A stretch of 64,000 nt of DNA from Pseudomonas sp. HS6 (GTDB taxonomy: Bacteria; Pseudomonadota; Gammaproteobacteria; Pseudomonadales; Pseudomonadaceae), in the NCBI RefSeq assembly GCF_023375815.1, contig NZ_CP067412.1:3410001-3474000 (forward strand), read 5' to 3'. The notes under the pieces are model-generated. The model made no database searches, was not told the origin of the DNA, and was given only the letters and a program-made list of their open reading frames with translations. A program made the translations under genes and the position numbers. Numbering within the stretch: position 1 is the stretch's first letter; each line of letters opens with the position of its first letter. Shown here in pieces: positions 16,918 through 29,000 of the stretch.

Positions 16918-18420
16918 ATGCCCACTGCCCTTTACCGCTTGATCCTGGCCCTCGTACTTTTACTGCCGATGGCCACCCACGCCAGCGACGCCGAAGACTT
17001 CGTCGCCGCCAACCCGACGCAACAGGCCAAACTGCTGGAAACCTGGGCCGCGCAGCCCGACCCGGCCCGTGTCGAACTGATCAACGCCCTGCAACAAGGC
17101 GAGCTCAGCATCGACGGCCAGACCAAAACCCTGCGCCTGAACAATCGCCTGCGGGGTCTGATCGACACCGCACTGGCCAGCCACCAATTGCTCGCCGCCG
17201 ACGCCAAAACCCGTCTGACCGCCGCGCAGCAATTGCAGAAAAGCGCCAAACCCGCGCAGCTGAAATTCCTCGACCAGCAACTGGCTGGCGAAAAAGACGA
17301 AAGCGTCCACGCCGCCCTGAGCCTGGCGCTGGCCAACCTGCAACTGGTCGACACTGACCCGGCGGTGCGTCTCGCGGCCGTGCGTCTGCTCGGTGAAACC
17401 GGCGACCCATTGGCCCGCACCCGTCTCGAAGGCCTGCTCGAACCCGGCGTCGAAGCCGACGCCAACGTGCGCACCGCTGCCGAAACCAGCCTCGCCCAGG
17501 TCAAGCGCAAACTGCTAATCGGCGAACTGCTCGGCCAGGCCTTCAGCGGCATGTCCCTCGGTTCGATTCTGTTGCTCGCGGCGCTGGGGCTGGCGATCAC
17601 TTTCGGTTTGCTGGGGGTGATCAACATGGCCCACGGCGAGATGCTGATGCTCGGTGCCTACTCGACCTACGTCGTGCAATTGATGTTCCAGCGCTACGCA
17701 CCGCAGGCCATCGAGTTCTATCCGCTGATTGCGCTGCCGGTGGCGTTCTTCGTCACAGCCGCCATCGGCATGGCCCTGGAGCGCACGGTGATTCGTCACC
17801 TCTACGGCCGGCCGCTGGAAACCCTGCTCGCCACCTGGGGCATCAGCCTGATGCTGATTCAACTGGTGCGATTGGTGTTCGGTGCGCAGAACGTTGAAGT
17901 GGCGAACCCGGCGTGGCTGTCTGGCGGGATTCAGGTGTTGCCGAATCTGGTGCTGCCGTACAACCGCATCGTGATCATCGCTTTTGCGTTGTTCGTAGTG
18001 GTGCTGACCTGGCTGCTGCTGAACAAGACCCGACTGGGCCTGAACGTGCGAGCGGTCACCCAGAACCGCAACATGGCAGCCTGCTGCGGCGTGCCCACCG
18101 GGCGCGTCGACATGCTCGCCTTCGGCCTCGGCTCGGGCATCGCCGGGCTTGGTGGCGTGGCGCTGAGCCAGATCGGCAACGTCGGCCCGGACCTCGGCCA
18201 GAGCTACATCATCGACTCGTTTCTGGTGGTGGTGCTCGGCGGCGTCGGGCAACTGGCCGGCAGTGTGTTCGCCGCGTTCGGCCTGGGCATCGCCAACAAG
18301 ATTCTCGAACCGCAGATCGGTGCGGTGCTCGGCAAGATCCTGATCCTCGCGTTGATCATTCTGTTCATCCAGAAACGTCCGCAAGGCCTCTTCGCACTGA
18401 AAGGACGGGTGATCGACTGA
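16918..18420 (+). CDS. urtB: Urea ABC transporter permease UrtB
   Basis: First membrane subunit of the urea importer (LivH family). The 500-residue protein has a signal peptide (residues 1-21, ATHAS), then about 180 residues of helical soluble sequence (AVRLAAVRLLGETGDPLAR), and then a LivH-like membrane domain from about residue 205 (SLGSILLLAALGLAITFG; VINMAHGEMLMLGAYSTY). The long N-terminal domain is usual for proteobacterial UrtB. The ATG at 16918 follows AAGGCG; an open frame reaching back to 16789 runs through the REPIN and is not real. The stop overlaps the urtC ATG by one base. Confidence 0.95.
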   Translation: MPTALYRLILALVLLLPMATHASDAEDFVAANPTQQAKLLETWAAQPDPARVELINALQQGELSIDGQTKTLRLNNRLRGLIDTALASHQLLAADAKTRLTAAQQLQKSAKPAQLKFLDQQLAGEKDESVHAALSLALANLQLVDTDPAVRLAAVRLLGETGDPLARTRLEGLLEPGVEADANVRTAAETSLAQVKRKLLIGELLGQAFSGMSLGSILLLAALGLAITFGLLGVINMAHGEMLMLGAYSTYVVQLMFQRYAPQAIEFYPLIALPVAFFVTAAIGMALERTVIRHLYGRPLETLLATWGISLMLIQLVRLVFGAQNVEVANPAWLSGGIQVLPNLVLPYNRIVIIAFALFVVVLTWLLLNKTRLGLNVRAVTQNRNMAACCGVPTGRVDMLAFGLGSGIAGLGGVALSQIGNVGPDLGQSYIIDSFLVVVLGGVGQLAGSVFAAFGLGIANKILEPQIGAVLGKILILALIILFIQKRPQGLFALKGRVID

Positions 18421-19499
18421 TGAACCAGCCCCTGCTCGTTACGGCTACACAAAAGGCCGGCCCGAAAGCTTCCCTCGCTGTTGGTGCCGTTGTTTTCGCG
18501 TTGCTGATCGCCCTGCCACTGCTGTCGTTGTTGCCTGCGGAAAGTGCGCTGCACGTTTCGGCTTACACCCTGACGCTGGTCGGCAAGATTCTCTGCTACG
18601 CCATCGTCGCTTTGGCACTGGATCTGGTCTGGGGCTACGCCGGTCTGCTGTCGCTAGGCCACGGTCTGTTCTTTGCCCTCGGCGGTTATGCGATGGGCAT
18701 GTACCTGATGCGTCAGGCTGCCGGTGATGGCCTGCCGGCGTTCATGACGTTCCTGTCGTGGACCGAGTTGCCGTGGTACTGGAGCGGCACCGGCAACTTC
18801 CTCTGGGCAATGTGTCTGGTGGTGCTGGCGCCGGGGTTGCTGGCGCTGGTGTTCGGTTTCTTCGCCTTCCGCTCGCGCATCAAGGGCGTGTATTTCTCGA
18901 TCATGACCCAGGCCCTGACCTTCGCCGGGATGTTGCTGTTTTTCCGCAACGAGACCGGTTTCGGCGGCAACAACGGCTTCACCAATTTCCGCACGATCCT
19001 CGGCTTCGGCATCACCGAACCCGGCACGCGCGCGGTGCTGTTTCTGGCGACGGTGTTGCTGCTGGTGGCGAGTCTGTTCATCGGCTGGCGGCTGGCACGC
19101 AGCAAGTTCGGCCGGGTGCTGACCGCGTTGCGTGATGCGGAGAATCGCCTGATGTTCTGTGGTTACGACCCTCGCGGTTTCAAGCTGTTCGTCTGGGTGT
19201 TGAGCGCTGTGTTGTGCGGATTGGCCGGCGCGCTGTACGTGCCGCAAGTGGGGATCATCAACCCGAGCGAAATGTCGCCGACCAACTCGATTGAAGCTGC
19301 TGTGTGGGTAGCCCTTGGCGGACGCGGAACGCTGATCGGCCCGCTGCTCGGCGCCGGCGTGGTCAACGGCATGAAGAGCTGGTTCACGGTGGCCTTCCCC
19401 GAATACTGGCTGTTCTTCCTCGGCGCGCTGTTCATCGTCGTGACGTTGTACCTGCCCAAAGGCGTGATCGGTCTGCTGAAGAAACGAGGTGAATCATGA
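18420..19499 (+). CDS. urtC: Urea ABC transporter permease UrtC
   Basis: Second membrane subunit of the urea importer (LivM family), 359 residues with about nine helices. Recognisable stretches are LVWGYAGLLSLGHGLFFALG near residue 65 and the cytoplasmic loop LRDAENRLMFCGYDPRGFKL, which contacts the ATPases. The ATG at 18420 shares its A with the urtB TGA, so the two are coupled. Its stop overlaps the urtD start by 4 bases. Confidence 0.95.
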   Translation: MNQPLLVTATQKAGPKASLAVGAVVFALLIALPLLSLLPAESALHVSAYTLTLVGKILCYAIVALALDLVWGYAGLLSLGHGLFFALGGYAMGMYLMRQAAGDGLPAFMTFLSWTELPWYWSGTGNFLWAMCLVVLAPGLLALVFGFFAFRSRIKGVYFSIMTQALTFAGMLLFFRNETGFGGNNGFTNFRTILGFGITEPGTRAVLFLATVLLLVASLFIGWRLARSKFGRVLTALRDAENRLMFCGYDPRGFKLFVWVLSAVLCGLAGALYVPQVGIINPSEMSPTNSIEAAVWVALGGRGTLIGPLLGAGVVNGMKSWFTVAFPEYWLFFLGALFIVVTLYLPKGVIGLLKKRGES

Positions 19500-20368
19500 G
19501 AGTCACGGCGAGCGCTGAATTCATGCTGGAACCGGCCTTTTTCCCGCCACTGGAACCGAACAAGGACGCCGGCACCAGTCGTGACGCCCTCGGCCTCGGC
19601 CAGCGCGTGGGGCCGGGGCTGAACACCCGTCACGGCACGATCCTGACCCTGGAAGACATCAGCGTCAGCTTCGACGGCTTCCGCGCGCTGAACAATCTGA
19701 ACCTGTACATCGGTGTCGGCGAACTGCGCTGCATCATCGGCCCCAACGGCGCGGGTAAGACCACGCTGATGGACGTGATCACCGGCAAGACCCGCCCAAG
19801 TCATGGCAAGGCGTGGTTCGGCGAAACCCTCGACCTGACGCAGATGAGCGAAGTGCAGATCGCCCAGGCCGGCATCGGTCGCAAGTTCCAGAAACCCACG
19901 GTTTTCGAAGCCCTGAGCGTGTTCGAGAACCTGGAACTGGCGCAGAAAACCGACAAGTCGGTGTGGGCCAGTCTGCGGGCGAAATTGAGCAGCGAGCAGA
20001 AAGACCGGATCAGCGAAGTGCTCGACACCATTCGCCTGACCACCTCGGTCAATCGCCCGGCCGGGTTGCTGTCCCACGGGCAAAAACAGTTTCTGGAAAT
20101 CGGCATGTTGCTGATGCAGGACCCGCAACTGCTGCTGCTCGACGAACCGGTGGCGGGCATGACCGACGCCGAAACCGAGTTCACCGCCGAGCTGTTCAAG
20201 TCGCTCGCGGGCAAGCATTCACTGATGGTGGTGGAACACGACATGGGCTTCGTCGGCTCGATTGCCGACCACGTCACGGTGTTGCACCAGGGCAGCGTGC
20301 TGGCCGAAGGATCGCTGGAACAGGTACAGGCCGATGAGCGAGTTATCGAGGTCTATCTCGGCCGCTAA
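19496..20368 (+). CDS. urtD: Urea ABC transporter ATP-binding protein UrtD
   Basis: One of two ATPases of the urea importer (LivG type), 290 residues. Walker A GPNGAGKT is at residues 82-89, the signature appears as LLSHGQKQFLEIG, Walker B is LLLLDEPVAGM, and the switch histidine is in VVEHDMGFV. About 45 residues precede the ABC domain, a tail seen in many UrtD proteins. The signature LSHGQ instead of LSGGQ is normal for this subfamily. It is joined to urtC by a 4-base overlap. Confidence 0.94.
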   Translation: MRVTASAEFMLEPAFFPPLEPNKDAGTSRDALGLGQRVGPGLNTRHGTILTLEDISVSFDGFRALNNLNLYIGVGELRCIIGPNGAGKTTLMDVITGKTRPSHGKAWFGETLDLTQMSEVQIAQAGIGRKFQKPTVFEALSVFENLELAQKTDKSVWASLRAKLSSEQKDRISEVLDTIRLTTSVNRPAGLLSHGQKQFLEIGMLLMQDPQLLLLDEPVAGMTDAETEFTAELFKSLAGKHSLMVVEHDMGFVGSIADHVTVLHQGSVLAEGSLEQVQADERVIEVYLGR

Positions 20369-20387
20369 GGTTTGCGAATAAAAAACC

Positions 20388-20477
20388 TGTGGGAGCTGGC
20401 TTGCCAGCGATGGCGGTGGATCAGTCGACATCAATGCTGGATATGCCGGCCTCATCGCTGGCAATCCAGCTCCCACA
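20388..20477. repeat. REPIN between urtD and urtE
   Basis: An inverted REP pair of about 90 bp. The right copy has one change (GCTGGCAATCCAGC). It sits inside the urt operon. Confidence 0.9.
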
Positions 20478-20508
20478 GGGTTCTGTGTGCAACAGAAGGA
20501 ATTTGAAC

Positions 20509-21207
20509 ATGCTGCAAGTCGACAAGCTGCACCAGTACTACGGCGGAAGCCACATCCTGCGCGGCCTGAGCTTTGATGTGAAGGTCGGCGAAGTGACCTG
20601 CCTGCTCGGCCGTAACGGCGTGGGCAAGACCACGCTGCTCAAATGCCTGATGGGCCTGTTGCCGGCCAAGGAAGGCGCGGTGAACTGGGAAGGCAAACCG
20701 ATTACCGCGTTCAAACCGCATCAGCGGGTGCATGCCGGGATCGCCTACGTGCCGCAGGGCCGAGAGATTTTCGGCCGGCTGACCGTGGAAGAGAACCTGC
20801 TGATGGGCCTGTCGCGTTTTCCCGGCAGCGAAGCCAAGGAGGTTCCAGCGTTCATCTACGAGCTCTTCCCGGTGCTGCTGCAAATGAAACAGCGGCGCGG
20901 CGGCGACCTGTCCGGCGGTCAGCAACAGCAGCTCGCGATTGGCCGCGCACTGGCCAGTCGTCCACGGCTGCTGATCCTCGACGAACCCACCGAAGGCATC
21001 CAACCGTCGGTGATCAAGGAAATCGGCGCGGTGATCAAAAAGCTCGCAGCCCGAGGCGACATGGCGATTCTGTTGGTGGAACAGTTCTACGATTTCGCCG
21101 CCGAACTGGCCGATCAGTACCTGGTGATGTCCCGGGGCGAGATCGTGCAGCAGGGCCGTGGCGAAAATATGGAAGCCGAAGGTGTACGCGGGCTGGTGAC
21201 TATTTGA
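20509..21207 (+). CDS. urtE: Urea ABC transporter ATP-binding protein UrtE
   Basis: Second ATPase of the urea importer (LivF type), 232 residues. Walker A GRNGVGKT is at residues 34-41, the signature is DLSGGQQQQLAIGRAL, and Walker B is [14 protein letters not shown]. The true start is the ATG at 20509, preceded by AGAAGGA; the open frame extending upstream to 20389 translates the REPIN. It closes the urt operon and is followed after 43 bp by ureD, so uptake and hydrolysis of urea may be transcribed together. Confidence 0.95.
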   Translation: MLQVDKLHQYYGGSHILRGLSFDVKVGEVTCLLGRNGVGKTTLLKCLMGLLPAKEGAVNWEGKPITAFKPHQRVHAGIAYVPQGREIFGRLTVEENLLMGLSRFPGSEAKEVPAFIYELFPVLLQMKQRRGGDLSGGQQQQLAIGRALASRPRLLILDEPTEGIQPSVIKEIGAVIKKLAARGDMAILLVEQFYDFAAELADQYLVMSRGEIVQQGRGENMEAEGVRGLVTI

Positions 21208-21250
21208 GGTTACGGTCTAATCTGTAGCGTCCTAACGATAATCAGAAAAA

Positions 21251-22090
21251 ATGAACTTACCTTTAGCGACTGCCCTGTTTACCCCGAGCTGGCATGCCGA
21301 GCTTGAGCTGGCCTACGCCCGCTTCGGCGATTGCACGCGGCCGACCCGACGCCGGCACCTCGGCCCGTTGCGGGTGCAAAAGCATCTGTACGCCGAAGGG
21401 CCCGAGGTCTGCCAGCACATCATCGTCCACCCGCCGGGCGGCATTGCCGGCGGTGATCGGCTGAACATCAGCGCCCGCGTCGAACAGGGCGCCTGGGCAC
21501 AGATCACCAGCCCCGGCGCGGCCAAGTGGTATCGCGCGGCGGGGCCCGCTTATCAGTCGCTGAACCTGCATGTCGCTGATGGCGCGACACTGGAATGGCT
21601 GCCCCAGGAAACCATCGTCTACAGCGCCGCCCAGGCGGAACTCTCGACTTCGATCGAGCTTGAAGGTGATGCGCGGCTGTTCTACTGGGACGTGGTGGCG
21701 CTGGGTCGCCCGGCCAGTGGCGAGCGTTTCGACCTCGGGCATTTCCAGGCGCATCTGGATATTCGCCGCGATGGCCGGCTGCTGTGGCATGAGCGCCAGC
21801 GCATCGTCGGTGATGACGGTTTGCTTGATTCGCCGATTGGCCTGGATGGCAATCCGGTGTTTGCGACGTTGCTGGTCACCGGTGAGATTGATGCCGAACT
21901 GCTGGAGCGTTGCCGTTCGCTGGGTCATGAAGTGCGCGGGGATCTGACGCAACTTCCCGGACTTTTGGTCGCCCGTTGTCTGGCCAGTGAAGCGTTGCTG
22001 GCGCGGGCGTGGCTTATTGAATTGTGGCGATTGCTCAGGCCTGCGTTGCTTGGCCGTGAAGCTGTTTCGCCAAGAATCTGGAGTACTTGA
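21251..22090 (+). CDS. ureD: Urease accessory protein UreD
   Basis: UreD (UreH) is the chaperone that binds apo-urease first and recruits UreF and UreG for nickel insertion. The 279-residue protein shows the family landmarks [15 protein letters not shown] and WLPQETIVY. The ATG at 21251 is set by homology, and the upstream sequence has only a weak ribosome binding site (ATCAGAAAAA). It precedes ureA as is usual, but a 335-bp block of repeats separates the two. Confidence 0.95.
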   Translation: MNLPLATALFTPSWHAELELAYARFGDCTRPTRRRHLGPLRVQKHLYAEGPEVCQHIIVHPPGGIAGGDRLNISARVEQGAWAQITSPGAAKWYRAAGPAYQSLNLHVADGATLEWLPQETIVYSAAQAELSTSIELEGDARLFYWDVVALGRPASGERFDLGHFQAHLDIRRDGRLLWHERQRIVGDDGLLDSPIGLDGNPVFATLLVTGEIDAELLERCRSLGHEVRGDLTQLPGLLVARCLASEALLARAWLIELWRLLRPALLGREAVSPRIWST

Positions 22091-22097
22091 GAACCAG

Positions 22098-22360
22098 CCC
22101 CTCACCCCCCGCCCTCTCCCCGGAGGGGAGAGGGCGCCTGACCGAGCTGTCTGGAAAGAATTTTGCAGTCTCAAAAAAATTACTGACTGACCTGGCCTCA
22201 ATAATCGACCGAGATCAGTCCCCTCTCCCTGAGGGAGAGGGAGCCTGACCGAGGTGCCTGAAAAGAATTTGTTAACTCAAGAATGTTGCTGACTGAACTG
22301 GCCATAACAAACAACCGAGTTCAGTCCCCTCTCCCTCCGGGAGAGGGCTAGGGTGAGGGG
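22098..22360. repeat. Composite palindromic repeat between ureD and ureA
   Basis: Three CCCTCTCCC...GGGAGAGGG palindromes (starting near 22112, 22219 and 22327) separate two units beginning CTGACCGAG, each ending in an AAAAGAATTT-type stretch. The outer ends, CCCCTCACC and GGTGAGGGG, are inverted copies of each other, as in the repeats at 12.2 and 38.5 kb. It fills the gap inside the urease operon. Confidence 0.8.
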
Positions 22361-22425
22361 CGGTTCGCACTGACACCCCTCAACCCGCAAGAACCACACA
22401 ATTCTGCCCAAATGGATTTCAAACG

Positions 22426-22728
22426 ATGGACCTGACCCCACGCGAAAAAGACAAGCTGTTGATCTTCACCGCCGGCCTCGTTGCCGAGCGGCGACTGGCC
22501 CGCGGCGTGAAGCTCAACTACCCGGAAGCCATGGCCTTCATCTCGGCGGCGCTGCTCGAAGGCGCCCGGGACGGCCAGACCGTGGCCGAGCTGATGCACT
22601 ACGGCACCACCCTGCTGACCCGCGATCAAGTAATGGAAGGCATCCCGGAAATGATCCCGGAGATCCAGGTCGAAGCGACGTTTCCCGACGGCACCAAACT
22701 GGTCACCGTCCACCAACCGATCGTCTGA
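22426..22728 (+). CDS. ureA: Urease subunit gamma UreA
   Basis: Smallest structural subunit of urease, 100 residues, the standard length. It begins [23 protein letters not shown] in the manner of the family, abbreviated here to [14 protein letters not shown], and ends with the conserved [14 protein letters not shown]. It packs with UreB and UreC to form the (alpha-beta-gamma)3 enzyme. Unlike in most bacteria it is not followed directly by ureB: two acetyltransferase genes lie between. Confidence 0.97.
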   Translation: MDLTPREKDKLLIFTAGLVAERRLARGVKLNYPEAMAFISAALLEGARDGQTVAELMHYGTTLLTRDQVMEGIPEMIPEIQVEATFPDGTKLVTVHQPIV

Positions 22729-22737
22729 GGCCGCGCC

Positions 22738-23809
<1,072 letters not shown>

Positions 23810-23810
<1 letters not shown>

Positions 23811-24115
23811 TGATTCCCGGCGAATACCGGATACAGCCCGGCGACATCGAACTCAACGTCGGTCGTCGCACGATCAGCCTGAAAGTGGCGAACAGCGGTG
23901 ACCGTCCTATCCAGGTCGGTTCGCATTACCACTTTTTCGAAACCAACGACGCCCTGACCTTCGACCGCGCGGCCAGCCGTGGCATGCGCCTGAACATCCC
24001 GGCAGGCACTGCGGTGCGCTTCGAGCCGGGCCAGAGTCGCGAGGTGGAACTGGTGGATTACGCCGGGCACCGGCGGGTGTTCGGGTTTGCCGGGCGGGTC
24101 ATGGGTGACCTCTGA
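23810..24115 (+). CDS. ureB: Urease subunit beta UreB
   Basis: Structural subunit of urease, 101 residues, the usual length. It begins [19 protein letters not shown] and contains the conserved [18 protein letters not shown], abbreviated here to [11 protein letters not shown], and ends [14 protein letters not shown]. The ATG overlaps the stop of the preceding acetyltransferase by one base. It is separated from ureC by 171 bp that contain a palindromic repeat. Confidence 0.97.
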
Positions 24116-24132
24116 GTCCGTGTGTGCCGCTG

Positions 24133-24246
24133 CCCCTCACCCCAGCCCTCTCCCTGAGGGAGAGGGAGCCGATCACCGATAGCCGCCTCACCGCGATCAG
24201 TCCCCTCTCCCTCTGGGCGGTCCGACGTTTCGGGAGGGTCAGGGAG
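24133..24246. repeat. Palindromic repeat between ureB and ureC
   Basis: The left end is CCCCTCACCCCAGCCCTCTCCC with a matching GGGAGAGGG. The right palindrome carries the loop GGGCGGTCCGACGTTTCGGG, the exact complement of the loop found in the repeat at 12.2 kb. Confidence 0.8.
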
Positions 24247-24286
24247 ACGATCGATGGCTCACCGCTATTTTCCTGAAGGACGCTAG

Positions 24287-25987
24287 ATGAAGATTTCCAG
24301 ACAAGCCTACGCCGACATGTTCGGCCCCACCGTCGGCGACAAGGTGCGCCTGGCCGACACCGAGCTGTGGATCGAGGTCGAACAGGACTTCACCACTTAC
24401 GGCGAAGAAGTGAAATTCGGCGGCGGCAAAGTGATCCGCGACGGCCAGGGCCAGAGCCAGCTACTGGCGGCTGAAGTGGTCGATACCGTCATCACCAACG
24501 CCCTGATCATCGACCACTGGGGCATCGTCAAGGCTGACGTCGGCCTCAAGGACGGGCGCATCGCCGCCATCGGCAAGGCCGGCAACCCGGACGTGCAGCC
24601 CGGCGTGACCATCGCCATCGGCGCCAGCAGCGAAGTGATTGCCGGCGAAGGCATGATCCTCACCGCCGGCGGCATCGACACCCACATCCACTTCATCTGC
24701 CCGCAGCAGATCGAAGAAGCGCTGATGAGCGGCGTCACCACCATGATCGGCGGCGGCACCGGCCCGGCTACCGGCACCAACGCCACGACTTGCACCTCGG
24801 GTCCGTGGCACCTGGCGCGGATGCTCCAGGCCGCCGACGCGTTCCCGATGAACATCGGCCTCACCGGCAAGGGCAACGCCAGTCTGCCGGAACCATTGAT
24901 CGAGCAGGTCAAGGCCGGCGCCATCGGCCTCAAGCTGCACGAAGACTGGGGCACCACCCCGGCGAGCATCGACAACTGCCTGAGCGTCGCCGACCAGTAC
25001 GACGTGCAGGTGGCGATCCACACCGACACCCTCAATGAATCCGGCTTCGTCGAAACCACCCTTGGCGCATTCAAGGGCCGCACCATTCACACCTACCACA
25101 CCGAGGGTGCCGGTGGCGGCCATGCGCCGGACATCATCAAGGCCTGCGGTTTCGCCAACGTGCTGCCGAGCTCGACCAACCCGACCCGGCCGTTCACCCG
25201 CAACACCATCGACGAACACCTCGACATGCTGATGGTCTGCCATCACCTCGACCCGAGCATCGCCGAAGATGTGGCGTTCGCCGAGAGCCGTATCCGCCGC
25301 GAAACCATTGCCGCCGAAGACATCCTCCACGACCTCGGCGCGTTCTCGATGATCAGCTCCGACAGCCAGGCCATGGGCCGCGTCGGCGAAGTCATCACGC
25401 GGACCTGGCAGACCGCCGACAAGATGAAAAAGCAGCGCGGCCCGTTGCCCCTGGACGGCGAAGGCAACGACAACTTCCGCGCAAAACGCTACATCGCCAA
25501 ATACACGATCAACCCGGCGATCACCCACGGCATCAGCCATGAAGTGGGTTCGGTGGAAGTCGGCAAGTGGGCGGATCTGGTGCTCTGGCGACCGGCGTTC
25601 TTCGGCGTGAAACCGACGCTGATTCTCAAGGGCGGCGCCATCGCCGCGAGCCTGATGGGCGACGCCAACGCCTCGATCCCGACCCCGCAACCGGTGCACT
25701 ACCGCCCAATGTTCGCCAGTTACGGTGGCTCGTTGCATGCCACCAGTCTGACGTTCATCAGCCAGGCAGCGCAGGAGTCGGGATTGCCCGAAGCGCTGGG
25801 CCTGAAAAAGAAAATCGCCGTGGTCAAAGGCTGCCGCGACGTGCAGAAGACCGACCTCATCCACAACGACTACCTGCCGAACATCGACGTCGACCCACAG
25901 ACCTACCAGGTCAAGGCCGACGGCGTATTGCTCTGGTGTGAACCGGCCGAAACCCTGCCGATGGCCCAGCGTTACTTTCTGTTCTGA
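24287..25987 (+). CDS. ureC: Urease subunit alpha UreC
   Basis: Catalytic subunit of the nickel enzyme urease, 566 residues, the expected length. The active-site residues are all in place, one less than the Klebsiella numbering: His133 and His135 (DTHIHFICP), the carbamylated Lys216 ([12 protein letters not shown]), His245 ([11 protein letters not shown]), His271, the flap Cys318 and His319 (MVCHHLDP), and Asp359 ([12 protein letters not shown]). The enzyme is therefore predicted active. The ATG follows AAGGACGC. It ends the first urease block; the maturation genes ureE, ureF and ureG lie 22.6 kb further on. Confidence 0.98.
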   Translation: MKISRQAYADMFGPTVGDKVRLADTELWIEVEQDFTTYGEEVKFGGGKVIRDGQGQSQLLAAEVVDTVITNALIIDHWGIVKADVGLKDGRIAAIGKAGNPDVQPGVTIAIGASSEVIAGEGMILTAGGIDTHIHFICPQQIEEALMSGVTTMIGGGTGPATGTNATTCTSGPWHLARMLQAADAFPMNIGLTGKGNASLPEPLIEQVKAGAIGLKLHEDWGTTPASIDNCLSVADQYDVQVAIHTDTLNESGFVETTLGAFKGRTIHTYHTEGAGGGHAPDIIKACGFANVLPSSTNPTRPFTRNTIDEHLDMLMVCHHLDPSIAEDVAFAESRIRRETIAAEDILHDLGAFSMISSDSQAMGRVGEVITRTWQTADKMKKQRGPLPLDGEGNDNFRAKRYIAKYTINPAITHGISHEVGSVEVGKWADLVLWRPAFFGVKPTLILKGGAIAASLMGDANASIPTPQPVHYRPMFASYGGSLHATSLTFISQAAQESGLPEALGLKKKIAVVKGCRDVQKTDLIHNDYLPNIDVDPQTYQVKADGVLLWCEPAETLPMAQRYFLF

Positions 25988-25992
25988 ATGCA

Positions 25993-26021
25993 GCCTGGAG
26001 CCGGTTCGGCCGGCTCCAGGC
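25993..26021. terminator. Strong hairpin between convergent ureC and the NEL effector gene
   Basis: A perfect 12-bp GC-rich stem (GCCTGGAGCCGG with CCGGCTCCAGGC) closes a 5-base TTCGG loop in the 52-bp gap between two convergent genes. It lacks a T-run but is well placed as a two-way transcript end. Confidence 0.65.
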
Positions 26022-26039
26022 GTGCGTTGCAAGGCAGAT

Positions 26040-29000
26040 TTACGAATCGGAATGGCCCGTCACGCCCTTCGACGTGCCGGGGTGATTCGAATCTTTGACC
26101 GTGGACGTATTTTCGCCCGCCTCCAGTCGAGACAACTCGATGAGTTTCACATTCAGCGCGGTGTCCTTCTCGATGGCCAGAGTGTTCAGGGCTTCGTGAT
26201 AGGCGCTGCTATCGAGCCCTTCAAATTGCCCTTCGACCTCCCCGTGCCGTTCAGCGGCGCGCCGTTCCAGCGCCTCGAATGCCTGCGGGTATTTTTCGTT
26301 GAGGTACTCCACCCAATATCGACGTCCGATCAGATCCTCGTAGAACCTGTCGCTGCGCTCCGTTTCAAGTACCCGCTCGCGCGCCTGAACCAGAGTGTTT
26401 CCGCTGACGGGCCTGCCGAACGCCATGGATCGGGGTTGACCGGGCAGCGTCAGACCGTCCGGCCAGCCGCCCGTCAGACCGATACGATACTGCAGGCGCA
26501 CTTCTGCCGGATCGAGGCGCCCATGGATCGCTTCAGCGGCGATTTTCTCGACTTGCTCCAGACGGAACAACTGGCGTGACAGGTTCAACAGCGCACGGCC
26601 CTTTTGTTCAAGCCCGGGCTCGACCTCCAGCAATGTGTTGTACTCGAACACCTTCACCTCGATTTCACTGAACGCCAGTGTTCGACCATCGATACAGGTC
26701 GTGTGGGTGCGCGCCATGGCGAACAGCGTCTGGCGCAGTTCGGAAAATCGATCTGCCGCTTCCAGAAGGGTCCAGGTACGCCGGATGAGATCGGCCCGGT
26801 GAAGTCGGAACTCCAGGGTGTCTCTCATCCGTTCGAGCAAATGAAAGAAATCGCCATTGCCAGGCTCGGCCGCCAGCCGATGCCATATGGCCCGGTGGTC
26901 ATTGGCGTCCTCGGGGATGCCTCGCTCCAGCCAGGGCTCCATTTGAGGGGAAACATCCTGTTCAAACAGATCGGGATTTTCCTCGTCGGACTCATCATCG
27001 CTCAGCCCCACGCTTTGGGTATCGGTGATCGTCTCGCTTTCGGTTTCACTGGCGTAACCATCGATCATCCACTGCACCCGATCACGGGGAATGCCCAGCA
27101 CCGGGTCTAGGTTTCTGGCCTGCGCGTAGTCGCGCAATGCTTCAAGGGTTTCGAGGGACAGATGGTAGTTGTCCGACAGGTCCGTACCCTGCATCAGGGT
27201 TTCATGGGTTCCATCCAGTGCCCGTAGCGGAATCGAGAAAATGTCATTACCACTCAGGTTCAGCGCACTGAGCGATCTCGTCTCCAGCACCCCCGCAGGC
27301 AAGTCGGCCAAATGATTGTTGCGCAGGTCCAGCCGTTGCAGTTCCTCGAACAGCTCGGCATTGAACTCCTGCAGCAAGTTGTGGCTCAAGTCCAGCCATT
27401 GCAAATGTTCCAGAGGAGCTAGCGTGAAGTAGAGCGAAACGGAGTCGGCAAGACCCAGACTCGACAGCTCCAGCCGCTGCAACCCGGTCATCCCGGCGAT
27501 CGCTTCCGGCACGGCCTGCAAGGCCTGGCCGCTGAGATTCAGGGTCGACAGATTGGGGAATGCTGCGAGAAAGCCATTGGAGCCCTGTTCGGACATTCTC
27601 ACGCCGGTCAGATTCAACTCGCGGACATGACCGAACTCGACGGGCAATCGGGGCAAGTCCCCCAGTTGCAGACCATCGAGGTTGAGTTCGCTGCCAGGGC
27701 CGCCACTTCTGCCTAGCAATCCTTCCCGCCAGCACGCCAGGATACGGTGTGCCGCGAGGCTGCGGGTCCGCGATGAAACCACCCAGCCTTCCCCCCGGGC
27801 CTCTCGAATGCAAGACCAACTGTTGAGCCGGCGGATCAGGGTTTCTGACAGATGGGCCCAGTCTTCCAGCCGGGCAGCGATCTGCAGGTCGGTCATGGCG
27901 GCATCGCGCATCTGACCAATCATTTGTCGGGCCTGCTCTTCGCTGTAGTCGGGGACTATCCGTTGCAGGCGCAAGGCGAACGATTCTTCCGCTGCGCCGG
28001 TCTCCGGTGGCAGAGACAGCAACCGACTCATCACCAACGAGCCGGTCTCTCTCGGTGGAAACTCATTCGGAACAGCCTCGAGGGAAAACCGGGCCAGCGT
28101 GCCTCCCTCCAGCCCCCGGGCCTGTTCGATGCGCTGTCTGGCTGCGGCCAGATCGGCTTCAGCAAGTGGAGTCAGAGGGGTTCCGGTCAGATTGGTATTG
28201 ACCAGTAACTCGTCCTGCGCCAGCTCAGCCGTGGACAACGTATCGATCCGGGTGTTACGCAGGTCCAGCCATGTCAGCTGCGACAGCTGCTCGGTGCCCG
28301 CCGGCCATTGCGTCAGGTACGTCGAACGCAGATCCAGTGATCTGAGGCGAGTCAGCGCACCAACGTCCAGCGCTGACAAAGGATTGTCACGCAGGCTCAA
28401 GTGCTCGAGCGCTGTGAGATCCCCCGGTTGCAGCGGCAGCCCGGTCAGGTTGCATTCGCTCAGTTCGAGGCTCTGGACATTGCCGAACGTACGCAAAAAA
28501 CCCTCTATCTGCGGGGCCGGCGCACGAAAGCCGTTCAAGCGCAGTTTGGTCACATGACTGAAGCCTGCGGCCGGGAGGGAGGGAAAGGAATCCACCGCAA
28601 TACCAGTCAGTTCGAGGACCGGCGCCTGGCCTGCGGCAAAGGTATTGAAACGATTGCCCGTGGTCGCACCGTATCGTTGTAACAACCCGGCGCGCCAGTT
28701 GGTTCTGATAGCCTCCGCTACTGCTGATCGCACATACCCGCCATGGAAAATATCCGACGGATTACCGATCCATCCATCGAGACGCTCAAGCTCCGCGTAC
28801 TGGGTATTCAACGCTTGCATTGCATCGAATCGTTCCTGGATCCCTGGCCACTGCGCAACGAAAGGATCGAGCAAGCCCTCATAAAACCCCGGGAGCCTGC
28901 CGCCAAAGCGTTTGAGTTGCCCGCGACAGTAGTCGTTGAGCATGGCGTCCAGGTCGCCTGCGCGCTGTGGCTGCTGCCTGAAGAATTCGAAGACCGGCCG